Of a DNA stretch of 5,482 nt, positions 1-5,482 are shown piece by piece; positions within the stretch are counted from its first letter, which is position 1; each line of letters starts with the position of its first letter. The position numbers and the translations under genes are program-made. This DNA comes from Pseudomonadota bacterium (GTDB lineage Bacteria; Bdellovibrionota_B; Oligoflexia; Silvanigrellales; Silvanigrellaceae), in NCBI GenBank assembly GCA_027490595.1, contig JAIXXU010000086.1:1-5482 (forward strand), given 5' to 3'. Below the pieces are notes generated by a model, which searched no databases, was not told where the DNA came from, and saw only the letters and a program-made list of their open reading frames with translations.

Positions 1-889
1 AGGCACGACCCAGCGGTGCAATATGAGACATAATTTCACGTTTGCCCCCATAAGCCGCTGCGGGAAGCCCTCCCCCAATGATTTTTCCAAATGTCCAAAG
101 GTCTGGTGTGACTCCAAATTTTTCTGCACATCCACCTTTAGCGATTCGAAATCCGGTCATCACTTCATCAAAAATAAGAATAGAGCCATGTTTGTTAGTA
201 ATGTCACGAAGAAATTGTAAAAAGCCGTCCTCTGGTAAAATCAATCCCATATTCGCTGCTACTGGTTCAACAATAATTGCAGCAATTTCTGAGCCATAAT
301 TATCAAAAGCCTCTTGAACGCTTTGTTTGTTGTTATAAATTGCCGTAAGGGTATCTTGAGTAGTTCCAAAGGGAACACCAGCAGAACTTGGATTTCCTAA
401 CGTGGCCAAGCCGCTGCCTGCTTTTACGAGCAAACAATCAGAGTGACCATGATAACATCCTTCAAACTTTAGAAACTTATTTCTTCCTGTGGCTGCTCGC
501 GCCGCTCTTATGGCGCTCATTGTAGCCTCTGTTCCGCTGTTGACAAAACGCATCATCTCAAGCTTTGGAACGAATTCTTTAATTTTTTCAGCAAGCAAAA
601 CTTCACCTTCCGATGGCGCACCAAAGGATGTAGATTTTCGACATTGTTTTTCAATGGCATCAATAATTTTAGGGTGTGAATATCCTAGAATATGAGGACC
701 CCACGAGCCACAAAAATCAATGTAAGTATTTCCATCAACATCTGTGAGGTGTTTTCCCAAACCGTGAGAAAACACAATTGGCATTCCACCCACGGAGCTG
801 AAAGAACGAACAGGTGAATTTACGCCGCCAGGAAAGCAAACATTTGAACGTTCCATGATTTCTGCAGAACGCTTTAAACTTAATGACAT
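1..889 (-). CDS. hemL: Glutamate-1-semialdehyde 2,1-aminomutase, N-terminal 296 residues (cut by window start)
   Basis: Converts glutamate-1-semialdehyde to 5-aminolevulinate, the PLP-dependent last step of the C5 route to haem and other tetrapyrroles; cytoplasmic. The reading frame is open from an ATG at 889 to the window edge. Typical family blocks in order: PGGVNSPVR (about 20-28), SGTEATMSAIRAAR (118-131, PLP phosphate region), YHGHSD (146-151), VEPVAANMG (207-215), IFDEVMTGFR (239-248, Asp contacting the pyridine nitrogen) and TFGKIIGGGLPAAAYGG (266-282), where K269 is the expected Schiff-base lysine (K265 in E. coli). About 130 C-terminal residues of a usual 425-430 are outside the window. 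The start is supported by AGAGG six bases upstream, which overlaps the stop of the preceding TonB-like gene, so the two are very probably co-transcribed. No frameshift or missing catalytic residue is seen. The longer relatives (acetylornithine-type aminotransferases) lack this exact set of motifs. Confidence 0.97.
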   Translation of the reverse strand, partial: MSLSLKRSAEIMERSNVCFPGGVNSPVRSFSSVGGMPIVFSHGLGKHLTDVDGNTYIDFCGSWGPHILGYSHPKIIDAIEKQCRKSTSFGAPSEGEVLLAEKIKEFVPKLEMMRFVNSGTEATMSAIRAARAATGRNKFLKFEGCYHGHSDCLLVKAGSGLATLGNPSSAGVPFGTTQDTLTAIYNNKQSVQEAFDNYGSEIAAIIVEPVAANMGLILPEDGFLQFLRDITNKHGSILIFDEVMTGFRIAKGGCAEKFGVTPDLWTFGKIIGGGLPAAAYGGKREIMSHIAPLGRA

Positions 890-895
890 GGAAGA

Positions 896-900
896 CCTCT
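896..900 (-). promoter_or_regulatory. Ribosome binding site of hemL
   Basis: AGAGG on the minus strand, six bases before the hemL ATG. Its first base is shared with the TGA stop (900-902) of the upstream TonB-like gene, so the ribosome ending that gene covers the hemL initiation site. This arrangement suggests translational coupling and fixes the hemL start. Confidence 0.7.
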
Positions 901-1799
901 CAAAAGGAAAAGATAATTGGTGAAGATCTATCAATTACCTGTATAGCTACAACCTCAGAAAACACAACATTTGCATTAACATAACGAGAAGGAACAACCA
1001 TAGGAAAAACTTGGTGAATAACATCTGCAAACATTTTATCAATATCAGGATCAACTTTTTGAGAATTAAGATGTCTATTCAAATTTTCAAAATGATCAAG
1101 GCTTCCATCAGGATTTACAAAAACTTTGTAATAAACAACATCCCCTGGTCGTAAAACCGATGATGGAGAAACAAAGCGTTCTTTTTTATTCCAAATAAAA
1201 GCAAACTTGTCTCTAAATTCTTTTGAAAATTGAAATAAACCCATGTCTTTTTGAACAAAACGCTGCATCACGTTCGGACCATTGTGTGGTGTCCTTTGAG
1301 GAGCTTGAATGGGGATATCCCCACCATCCCCATTCAAAACTTCCTGTTGCTGTGAGGGTGAGCGTAGTTTCTGTAAAAAATCATCATCAGCAGAGGGGAG
1401 AAAGTCCTTTATAGACCTTTGCTTTGAAGGATTTGAATTAGACTCAATTCTAAACTCCCTGGCAGTGGAAAGTTTTCTTGAAGGAACTGTAAATTGGGAC
1501 TGATGATTAGGCGCTGTAAGCACACGATTTTGAGCCGCTGGTGCTGACTGTTTTGGAAATATATTTGTCGGGGGCATTGCTTGTGTAAATTTATGTGAAG
1601 GGACTAAATTAACCCGCACGCCAGAACCTTCCTCATTAGAGGTAAATTCTTTTTTAGGCTTCATTTGAGCTAAAAGGAAAAAGAAAGCAGCATGAATCGA
1701 GAGGGAAACGAGACATAAGATCCATAAATTTTTATTTTTTGACTCAAGTATCCACTCAAAATAATTAAGCTCAATGTTGCTCTTTGACAAAAAATGCAT
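900..1799 (-). CDS. TonB/TolA-like energy transducer protein
   Basis: Likely an inner-membrane-anchored periplasmic protein that passes proton-motive-force energy to the outer membrane, as TonB does with ExbB/ExbD. Counting from the ATG at 1799 (299 residues): a 24-residue cytoplasmic tail; one membrane helix at about 25-44 carrying S32-x3-H36, the SxxxH motif essential in TonB; a long low-complexity linker (about 50-205) rich in Ser, Pro, Gln and Asn without EPKP repeats; and a C-terminal region (about 215-292) with VVYYKVFVNPDGSLDHFENL and a helix followed by a strand, resembling the TonB/TolA C-terminal fold. The frame extends to a TTG at 1853, but that TTG lacks an SD and overlaps a possible -35 box. 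ATG 1799 has AAGGGGG directly before it, and a TTG at 1790 has the same SD at a better 8-base spacing, so the true start is 1799 or 1790. No exbB/exbD is in view. It heads a transcript with hemL. The TonB versus TolA assignment is open. Confidence 0.75.
   Translation of the reverse strand: MHFLSKSNIELNYFEWILESKNKNLWILCLVSLSIHAAFFFLLAQMKPKKEFTSNEEGSGVRVNLVPSHKFTQAMPPTNIFPKQSAPAAQNRVLTAPNHQSQFTVPSRKLSTAREFRIESNSNPSKQRSIKDFLPSADDDFLQKLRSPSQQQEVLNGDGGDIPIQAPQRTPHNGPNVMQRFVQKDMGLFQFSKEFRDKFAFIWNKKERFVSPSSVLRPGDVVYYKVFVNPDGSLDHFENLNRHLNSQKVDPDIDKMFADVIHQVFPMVVPSRYVNANVVFSEVVAIQVIDRSSPIIFSF
1305..1337. repeat. Perfect 12+12 bp inverted repeat inside the TonB-like gene
   Basis: TTGAATGGGGAT at 1305-1316 is exactly complementary to ATCCCCATTCAA at 1326-1337, leaving a 9-base loop. 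The loop side also creates a second perfect palindrome, GGGGATATCCCC (1311-1322), so two alternative pairings exist. It lies in the unconserved linker of the protein, encoding roughly LNGDGGDIPIQ. Neither strand has a T-run after it, so it is not a standard terminator. Confidence 0.8.
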
Positions 1800-1887
1800 C
1801 CCCCTTCGAAATATGAAGAGTTCAGTGTAACATTCGGTATGAATTAAACTCAATGTATTTTCTATTATCTGTCAGGAGATTTTCACC
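1800..1887. promoter_or_regulatory. Divergent promoter region between TonB-like gene and sensor-aspartase gene
   Basis: The only place where both divergent transcripts can start. For the minus-strand gene, a possible sigma-70 promoter is TTGAGT (1853-1848), an 18-base spacer and TACACT (1829-1824), each matching four of six consensus bases and placed about 25 bases before the SD. For the plus-strand gene, an exact TTGACA lies at 1784-1789, just inside the TonB-like coding region, but only weak AT-rich -10 candidates follow it (for example around 1809-1814). No convincing activator or repressor operator is seen. The promoter assignments are by eye only. Confidence 0.35.
1874..1878 (+). promoter_or_regulatory. 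Ribosome binding site of the sensor-aspartase gene
   Basis: AGGAG (within CAGGAGAT) nine bases before the ATG at 1888. It is a strong SD at normal spacing and supports the start that includes the whole N-terminal sensor domain, so the two domains are made as one protein. Confidence 0.8.
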
Positions 1888-3738
1888 ATGGAAGTGCAAG
1901 AAATACTTAATTTTCCTATTTTTTCAAATCTCAATACCACTGAAATTCAAACATTATTGCCATACCTTGAACAAACAAATATGGAAGCCGACAGTGTCCT
2001 GTTTTCCTGCGGAGATATTAGAGACTCTTTAAGACTTATCTTGGAAGGAAAGATAGAAGTTAAAAGCAATCATAGACAACATTTCGAAGAGCCCTCAACT
2101 ATTTATTCCGCAGGTCAACTTCTCAGTGAAACTGCACTGTTACAAGATTGTGATTTCCATAAAACAGAAGCTGTTACACTTTCTAAGGTAAGAATGATCA
2201 TTCTCAGCCGACCTAATTTCTACAAACTAATGGCAAACGATCAAAAGCTCTCTTGTAAAATTCAAATGAATATTTCTTCGTATATTTTTCAGAGACTCTC
2301 ACGGGGAGCCCAACAATTCTCAGGCGTACCGTATGCTAGTTTTTCCTCAGGAAAAAAACGCCTTGAACATGATTTACTGGGAGAAAGAGAAATACCCGAT
2401 GATGCCTATTATGGAATTCAAACACAGCGCGCCATAGAAAATTTCAGAATAACAGATGTTCCTCTTCATCACTTTCCCATATTTATTAAAGCACTCGCTC
2501 AAGTAAAAAAAGCAGCCGCACTTGCAAATGCTGAGCTCAACATCTTAGATAAAAATATTTCTCAATTTATATGTATGGCATGCGATGAAATCATCGCTGG
2601 ACACTGGCACGACCAATTTCTTGTAGACATGATTCAAGGTGGTGCAGGTACGTCAACAAATATGAATGCAAACGAAGTGATCGCTAACCGCGCTTTGGAA
2701 CTCGCTGGAAAACAAAAAGGAGATTATGATTATATTCACCCAAATAATCATGTTAACTTAGGCCAATCAACAAATGACGCCTACCCTACAGCTATAAGAT
2801 TAGCGACATTGCAGTCTTTACCCCAACTATTAGATGCACTTCAGGAACTCTGTGACACGTTAAAATTAAAGGCTCAAGAATTTTCTGATGTCATAAAAAT
2901 GGGAAGAACGCAGCTTCAGGATGCCGTTCCCATGACTTTGGGGCAAGAATTTGAAGCCTTCTCGGTTACGCTTAATGAAGACTTCCATCGTATTCAAGAA
3001 GGAGAAAAATTATTCCTAGAACTAAGCTTAGGTGGTACTGCAATAGGCACAGGAATTAACGCACATCCAGACTACTCAAAAATTGCCATTGAACATTTAC
3101 GCCACATTACACAATTCCCCGTGATTGCATCGGCTAATTTTATTGAAGCCACTTGGGATACGGGAGCTTTTGTTTTATTTTCAGGAATATTAAAACGATT
3201 AGCTACAAAATTAAGCAAAATTAGCAACGATTTACGCTTACTCTCAAGTGGACCTCGGTGCGGGTTTGGCGACATCACTCTTCCTGCGATGCAGCCTGGA
3301 TCAAGCATTATGCCAGGCAAAGTGAATCCTGTCATACCAGAGGTTGTCAACCAAGTAGCCTTCCAGACGATTGGAAATGACTTGACCATAACAATGGCTT
3401 CAGAAGGCGGACAGCTCCAATTGAATGCCTTTGAACCAGTTATTGCTTTCAACTTATTTCAAACCACCACAATGCTCACACGAGCAATGAAAACCTTGGC
3501 ATCACTGTGCATCAAAGATATTGTGGCTAATAAAGCTGCTTGCCGAAAATCTGTTGAAAATAGCATTGGACTTGTCACTGCATTAAACCCTCTGATTGGC
3601 TATGAAAAATCTACAAATATAGCAAAAGAAGCTCTTGCTACTGGAGAAAGCGTTTTTGATTTAGTGCTAAAGTATAACTACTTAACAAGAGAAAAATTAG
3701 AAGAAGTATTAAGGCCTGAAAACATGTTAAAACCCTAA
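1888..3738 (+). CDS. aspA: Aspartate ammonia-lyase with N-terminal cyclic-nucleotide-binding domain
   Basis: Reversibly deaminates L-aspartate to fumarate and ammonia; cytoplasmic, and active as a tetramer in this superfamily. Residues about 8-138 look like a CRP/PKA-type cNMP-binding domain: FSNLNTTEIQTLLPYL helix, the strand stretch VLFSCGDIRDSLRLILEGKIEV (36-57, split here for length: VLFSCGDIRD then SLRLILEGKIEV), and a phosphate-binding-cassette-like SETALL at 80-85. Residues 159-616 are a full aspartase (about 458 residues against 478 in E. coli AspA): DLLGEREIPDDAYYGIQTQR, GGAGTSTNMNANEV (251-264), HVNLGQSTNDAYPT (288-301), MGRTQLQDAVPMTLGQE (338-354) and GSSIMPGKVNPVIPEVVNQV (471-490), the latter being the lyase signature with the catalytic Ser loop. 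RTQLQ rather than RTHLQ, and TSTNMNANEV, favour aspartase over class II fumarase. The first-helix SD and continuous frame show a true fusion. No DNA-binding helix-turn-helix is present. The sensor domain's Arg appears to be missing, so its ligand is unknown. Confidence 0.93.
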   Translation: MEVQEILNFPIFSNLNTTEIQTLLPYLEQTNMEADSVLFSCGDIRDSLRLILEGKIEVKSNHRQHFEEPSTIYSAGQLLSETALLQDCDFHKTEAVTLSKVRMIILSRPNFYKLMANDQKLSCKIQMNISSYIFQRLSRGAQQFSGVPYASFSSGKKRLEHDLLGEREIPDDAYYGIQTQRAIENFRITDVPLHHFPIFIKALAQVKKAAALANAELNILDKNISQFICMACDEIIAGHWHDQFLVDMIQGGAGTSTNMNANEVIANRALELAGKQKGDYDYIHPNNHVNLGQSTNDAYPTAIRLATLQSLPQLLDALQELCDTLKLKAQEFSDVIKMGRTQLQDAVPMTLGQEFEAFSVTLNEDFHRIQEGEKLFLELSLGGTAIGTGINAHPDYSKIAIEHLRHITQFPVIASANFIEATWDTGAFVLFSGILKRLATKLSKISNDLRLLSSGPRCGFGDITLPAMQPGSSIMPGKVNPVIPEVVNQVAFQTIGNDLTITMASEGGQLQLNAFEPVIAFNLFQTTTMLTRAMKTLASLCIKDIVANKAACRKSVENSIGLVTALNPLIGYEKSTNIAKEALATGESVFDLVLKYNYLTREKLEEVLRPENMLKP

Positions 3739-3802
3739 TTTATGCAAAATTATAACGAGGATAAGTTTATCAAATGGTTGAAAAATTTATAAAACAATAA
3801 CT
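3739..3802. other. Convergent intergenic gap, no clear terminator
   Basis: The 64 bp between the stop of the sensor-aspartase gene and the stop of the receiver-PilZ gene must end transcription from both sides, but it is AT-rich and holds only a tiny GATAA-GT-TTATC pairing (about 3761-3772). No GC-rich stem with a T-run was found on either strand, so termination may be factor-dependent or may occur further on. Confidence 0.5.
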
Positions 3803-4654
3803 TCACAAAAATGGAAGATGCTGTAAAATTTTTTCTTTTGAGGAATTTGCTCTTTCTTGCTGATCAAGATTATTGAGAATATGAAACAATACTTCTGTTT
3901 TAGATGGAGTCATATGCTCCCAAGAAAATCCTATTTCATCTCCCATAATAGAAAGCCTGCGCACTTGACATGTCAGAGGAAGAAAATCTCCATATTTTTT
4001 ATGAAATATATTAAAATCCATCAGAGGAATTTTTGCTCTCATTTGTTCTTTTAAATCAAAATCGAATTTGCCAACAGTTGTTGCCGCAAACCCAGAAAAA
4101 CTAATATTGCTAATGCTGCACAAATAATTTTTTTGATCGAGAAGTCTAAAAACATTCAATTTACTAGATAGAGTGTATCTCTTGGCTGACCTTTGAAAAG
4201 GCAAGGATAATTTTATTAACTTTTTTTTCAATTCTACTTTATCAAGATTTTCAAGAATATAATTATCCATTTCTTGGTATACAAAAAGCTTTTCTCGATA
4301 AGCAGCAATGATATTTTTAACATCACGAACAACAAATAAAATGGGACAGCGCCTCTTAGCCTTGCATTGGATTGCAAATTCTACGGCAACTTTTTCATCA
4401 CGAAAAAGAGAGGAGTCAATGACTAAAATATCCACATTTTTATTCGATAAAGCCTTAAGCGCCTCTTCAGGATCTTCTAACTTTAATACTTGAAATGCAT
4501 CCAGATGTGCCTGGATAACACCTTCAAAAATCCGCGATCTCTCTGCAGCTTCACGGCTTCTACGCATGTTGGATAAAAATAGCAGAGTACGATTTTTACT
4601 TTTAAGTTTATCTTCGAAAACTTTGGAAAAGTTATTTTCTGATATTGGACTCAT
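3803..4654 (-). CDS. Receiver-like plus PilZ domain protein (probable c-di-GMP effector)
   Basis: A 283-residue, probably cytoplasmic protein with no signal peptide or membrane segment. Residues about 20-145 resemble a response-regulator receiver: TLLFLSN as strand 1, VDILVIDSSLF (74-84) with D80 at the usual phospho-acceptor position, and CPILFVVRDV (103-112) as strand 4. The acidic pair normally after strand 1 and the Lys-Pro after strand 5 are absent, so phosphorylation is doubtful. Residues about 153-265 form a PilZ domain: R155-S-A-K-R159 fits RxxxR and N183-I-S-F-S-G188 fits NxSxxG, the two elements that hold c-di-GMP, followed by a beta-barrel-like stretch ending in IGFSWEHM. Family knowledge suggests a c-di-GMP-responsive regulator of motility, surface behaviour or secretion; the target is not evident. 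It lies downstream of htpG on the same strand with a 110 bp gap. GAGG ten bases before the ATG is the likely SD, and it is buried in an inverted repeat. Confidence 0.82.
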   Translation of the reverse strand: MSPISENNFSKVFEDKLKSKNRTLLFLSNMRRSREAAERSRIFEGVIQAHLDAFQVLKLEDPEEALKALSNKNVDILVIDSSLFRDEKVAVEFAIQCKAKRRCPILFVVRDVKNIIAAYREKLFVYQEMDNYILENLDKVELKKKLIKLSLPFQRSAKRYTLSSKLNVFRLLDQKNYLCSISNISFSGFAATTVGKFDFDLKEQMRAKIPLMDFNIFHKKYGDFLPLTCQVRRLSIMGDEIGFSWEHMTPSKTEVLFHILNNLDQQERANSSKEKILQHLPFL

Positions 4655-4659
4655 GAGTC
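4648..4659. repeat. 12 bp perfect palindrome over the receiver-PilZ start codon
   Basis: GACTCATGAGTC reads the same on both strands and contains the initiating ATG at its centre. In DNA it could be a dimer-binding operator. In RNA it could form a 4 bp stem presenting the start codon in the loop. Part of the palindrome is coding (Met-Ser-Pro), so chance is possible. Confidence 0.6.
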
Positions 4660-4662
4660 TAC

Positions 4663-4690
4663 AGCCTCAAAACAAGATTTGTTTGAGGCT
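4663..4690 (-). promoter_or_regulatory. Inverted repeat masking the SD of the receiver-PilZ gene
   Basis: AGCCTCAAA (4663-4671) and TTTGAGGCT (4682-4690) are perfect 9-base arms. Allowing one bulged base, the pairing runs to 12 bp with a 3-base loop (4676-4678). In the minus-strand RNA the 3' arm contains GAGG, the only SD-like sequence before the ATG at 4654. The hairpin would therefore hide the ribosome site in any transcript that starts upstream, such as readthrough from htpG. No T-run follows on the minus strand, arguing against a terminator. It may equally be a DNA operator, since a possible -10 box (TACAAT) lies right beside it. Confidence 0.6.
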
Positions 4691-4696
4691 ATTGTA
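4691..4696 (-). promoter_or_regulatory. Possible -10 box for the receiver-PilZ gene
   Basis: TACAAT on the minus strand matches five of six bases of the sigma-70 -10 consensus. No good -35 box is found 16-18 bases upstream. Transcription from it would begin near 4684, inside the 5' arm of the adjacent inverted repeat, which would remove part of the SD-masking hairpin. This is a visual call only. Confidence 0.3.
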
Positions 4697-4764
4697 AATT
4701 TTAAATGAAACATCAGATAGGAAAAAAAACAGGGAGACGACAACCAACCGAAGGCTAAAAAGTT

Positions 4765-5481
4765 CTAAAGCTTTTCAGAAACAGCCATTTCCATGATTTT
4801 AGTGAGTTTTTTACTAAAATCACCAGGATTTTTTAGGGGACTACCTTCTGCAAGAAGAGCTGTGTCATACAATACATCAACCCAATCATTCAAAACCTGC
4901 TCATTGGCATTCTTGTTTTTTTGTTCTGCAAGGCTCTTGATAAGACTGTGGCTTGGATTCACCTCAAGAATTTTTTTGGATGCTGGCATTGCTTGCCCAG
5001 CCGCTTTCATCATTTTTTCCATATAGGAAGACAGACCATGCTCATCAGCTACGAAACAGCACGGACTTTCTCGCAATCTTTTGGAAAGGCGCACTTCCTT
5101 TATTTCTTCTGAAAAACGGTTGCGAAACAGATCTAGCAACCCAACAAGGGCTTCTGGGCTTGCCTCGGGTTCTTTGTTATTTTCTATCGGCTCTTTACCG
5201 ATACCTTCAAGGTTTAAATCACCTTTGTTGATAGATTTCAGCTCATGGTCTGCGTACTTGGGGTAGCTCATCAAAAACCACTCATCGATGGGATCACAAA
5301 GTAACAAGACCTCAATGCCACGTGAGACCAGAGACTCAAGGTGAGGACTTCTTTCCACAGCTTCAAAAGAGGCACCAGTAAGATAAAAAATTTCTTTTTG
5401 TCCTTCAGCTTTTCTAGAAAGATAATCTTTAAAAGAAACCCATCCCTCTTTCCCTGTAAGAGTGGATTTAAAGCGAACTAA
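4765..5481 (-). CDS. htpG: HtpG molecular chaperone (Hsp90 family), C-terminal 238 residues (cut by window end)
   Basis: Bacterial Hsp90: an ATP-dependent dimeric cytoplasmic chaperone that remodels client proteins, usually heat-induced. The frame stays open to the right edge, so the N-terminal ATPase domain and promoter are outside the window. Visible here is the end of the middle domain and the whole C-terminal dimerisation domain: LVRFKST at the edge, DYLSRKAEGQKEIFYLTG, SPHLESLVSRGIEVLLLCDP then IDEW (a hallmark block), then KEVRLSKRLRESPCCFV, MEKMMKAAGQAMPASKKILE, VNPSHSLIKSL, and WVDVLYDTALLAEGSPLKNP before the stop. Order and spacing match E. coli HtpG (624 residues), which has about 225 residues after the equivalent LLRF. 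An in-frame GTG at 5358 is internal, not a start. The tail lacks the MEEVD-type ending of eukaryotic Hsp90, as expected. No frameshift is seen. Confidence 0.97.
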   Translation of the reverse strand, partial: LVRFKSTLTGKEGWVSFKDYLSRKAEGQKEIFYLTGASFEAVERSPHLESLVSRGIEVLLLCDPIDEWFLMSYPKYADHELKSINKGDLNLEGIGKEPIENNKEPEASPEALVGLLDLFRNRFSEEIKEVRLSKRLRESPCCFVADEHGLSSYMEKMMKAAGQAMPASKKILEVNPSHSLIKSLAEQKNKNANEQVLNDWVDVLYDTALLAEGSPLKNPGDFSKKLTKIMEMAVSEKL

Positions 5482-5482
5482 G

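Noticed and set aside
23..695. Plus-strand open frames of 65-73 residues
   Set aside because: They are antisense shadows of hemL, whose motifs fill this whole stretch.
3072..3452. 126-residue minus-strand open frame
   Set aside because: It lies wholly within the highly conserved aspartase coding region on the other strand, has no SD, and its protein resembles no known family.
2362..3738. Class II fumarase instead of aspartase
   Set aside because: RTQLQDAVPMT and GGAGTSTNMNANEV are aspartase-type; fumarases have RTHLQDA and GSGTQSNMN at these places.
4663..4690. Rho-independent terminator of htpG
   Set aside because: The stem is good, but no T-run follows it on the minus strand; the only T-run there (4722-4729) lies upstream of the stem and has no stem before it.
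4663..4690. CIRCE-type heat-shock operator
   Set aside because: The arms AGCCTCAAA/TTTGAGGCT do not match the CIRCE arms TTAGCACTC/GAGTGCTAA.
4793..5266. Several overlapping plus-strand frames of 61-92 residues
   Set aside because: They are antisense to the htpG C-terminal domain and show no family-like sequence.
4765..5358. A stand-alone 197-residue gene starting at the GTG at 5358
   Set aside because: The same frame stays open to the window edge, and the extra 41 residues (LVRFKST...KEIFYLTG...) match HtpG, so 5358 is an internal codon.
1..5482. CRISPR array, tRNA, rRNA, insertion sequence or phage gene
   Set aside because: No regularly spaced repeats, cloverleaf-type sequence, transposase motif or phage-like protein was seen on either strand.

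Overview
This is an AT-rich window of ordinary bacterial chromosome, densely coded with short gaps. It holds five genes, two of them cut by the window ends. The set points to a Gram-negative bacterium: a TonB-type protein with the SxxxH transmembrane motif, a receiver-like plus PilZ protein, HtpG and C5-pathway haem synthesis. The TonB-like and PilZ genes together with low GC would fit a deltaproteobacterium-like or Bdellovibrionota/Oligoflexia-like genome. That placement is inference; no rRNA or other marker is present.

Layout, left to right. (1) 1-889, minus: the first 296 residues of hemL (glutamate-1-semialdehyde aminomutase); the C-terminus lies beyond the left edge. (2) 900-1799, minus: a TonB/TolA-like energy-transducer protein 10 bp upstream of hemL, almost certainly on the same transcript. 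(3) 1800-1887: a short divergent control region. (4) 1888-3738, plus: a two-domain protein with an N-terminal cyclic-nucleotide-binding (CRP/PKA-type) domain fused to a complete aspartate ammonia-lyase. (5) 3739-3802: a 64 bp convergent gap with no clear terminator. (6) 3803-4654, minus: a degenerate receiver-like domain followed by a PilZ (c-di-GMP-binding) domain. (7) 4655-4764: a gap with a strong inverted repeat that masks the Shine-Dalgarno of the PilZ gene. (8) 4765-5481, minus: the last 238 residues of the HtpG (Hsp90) chaperone, cut by the right edge.

How the genes may work together. The TonB-like/hemL pair links outer-membrane energy transduction, possibly iron or haem uptake, to the first committed steps of tetrapyrrole synthesis. 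The fusion enzyme would deaminate aspartate to fumarate and ammonia, apparently with a built-in nucleotide-sensor domain; that domain seems to lack the usual Arg of the phosphate-binding cassette, so its ligand is uncertain. The PilZ protein suggests c-di-GMP signalling. It sits downstream of htpG on the same strand and could receive heat-shock readthrough, gated by the hairpin over its ribosome binding site.

The most unusual items are the sensor-aspartase fusion, the SD-masking inverted repeat beside a 12 bp palindrome over the PilZ start codon, and a perfect 12+12 inverted repeat inside the TonB-like coding region. No tRNA, rRNA, CRISPR array, insertion sequence or prophage gene was seen.
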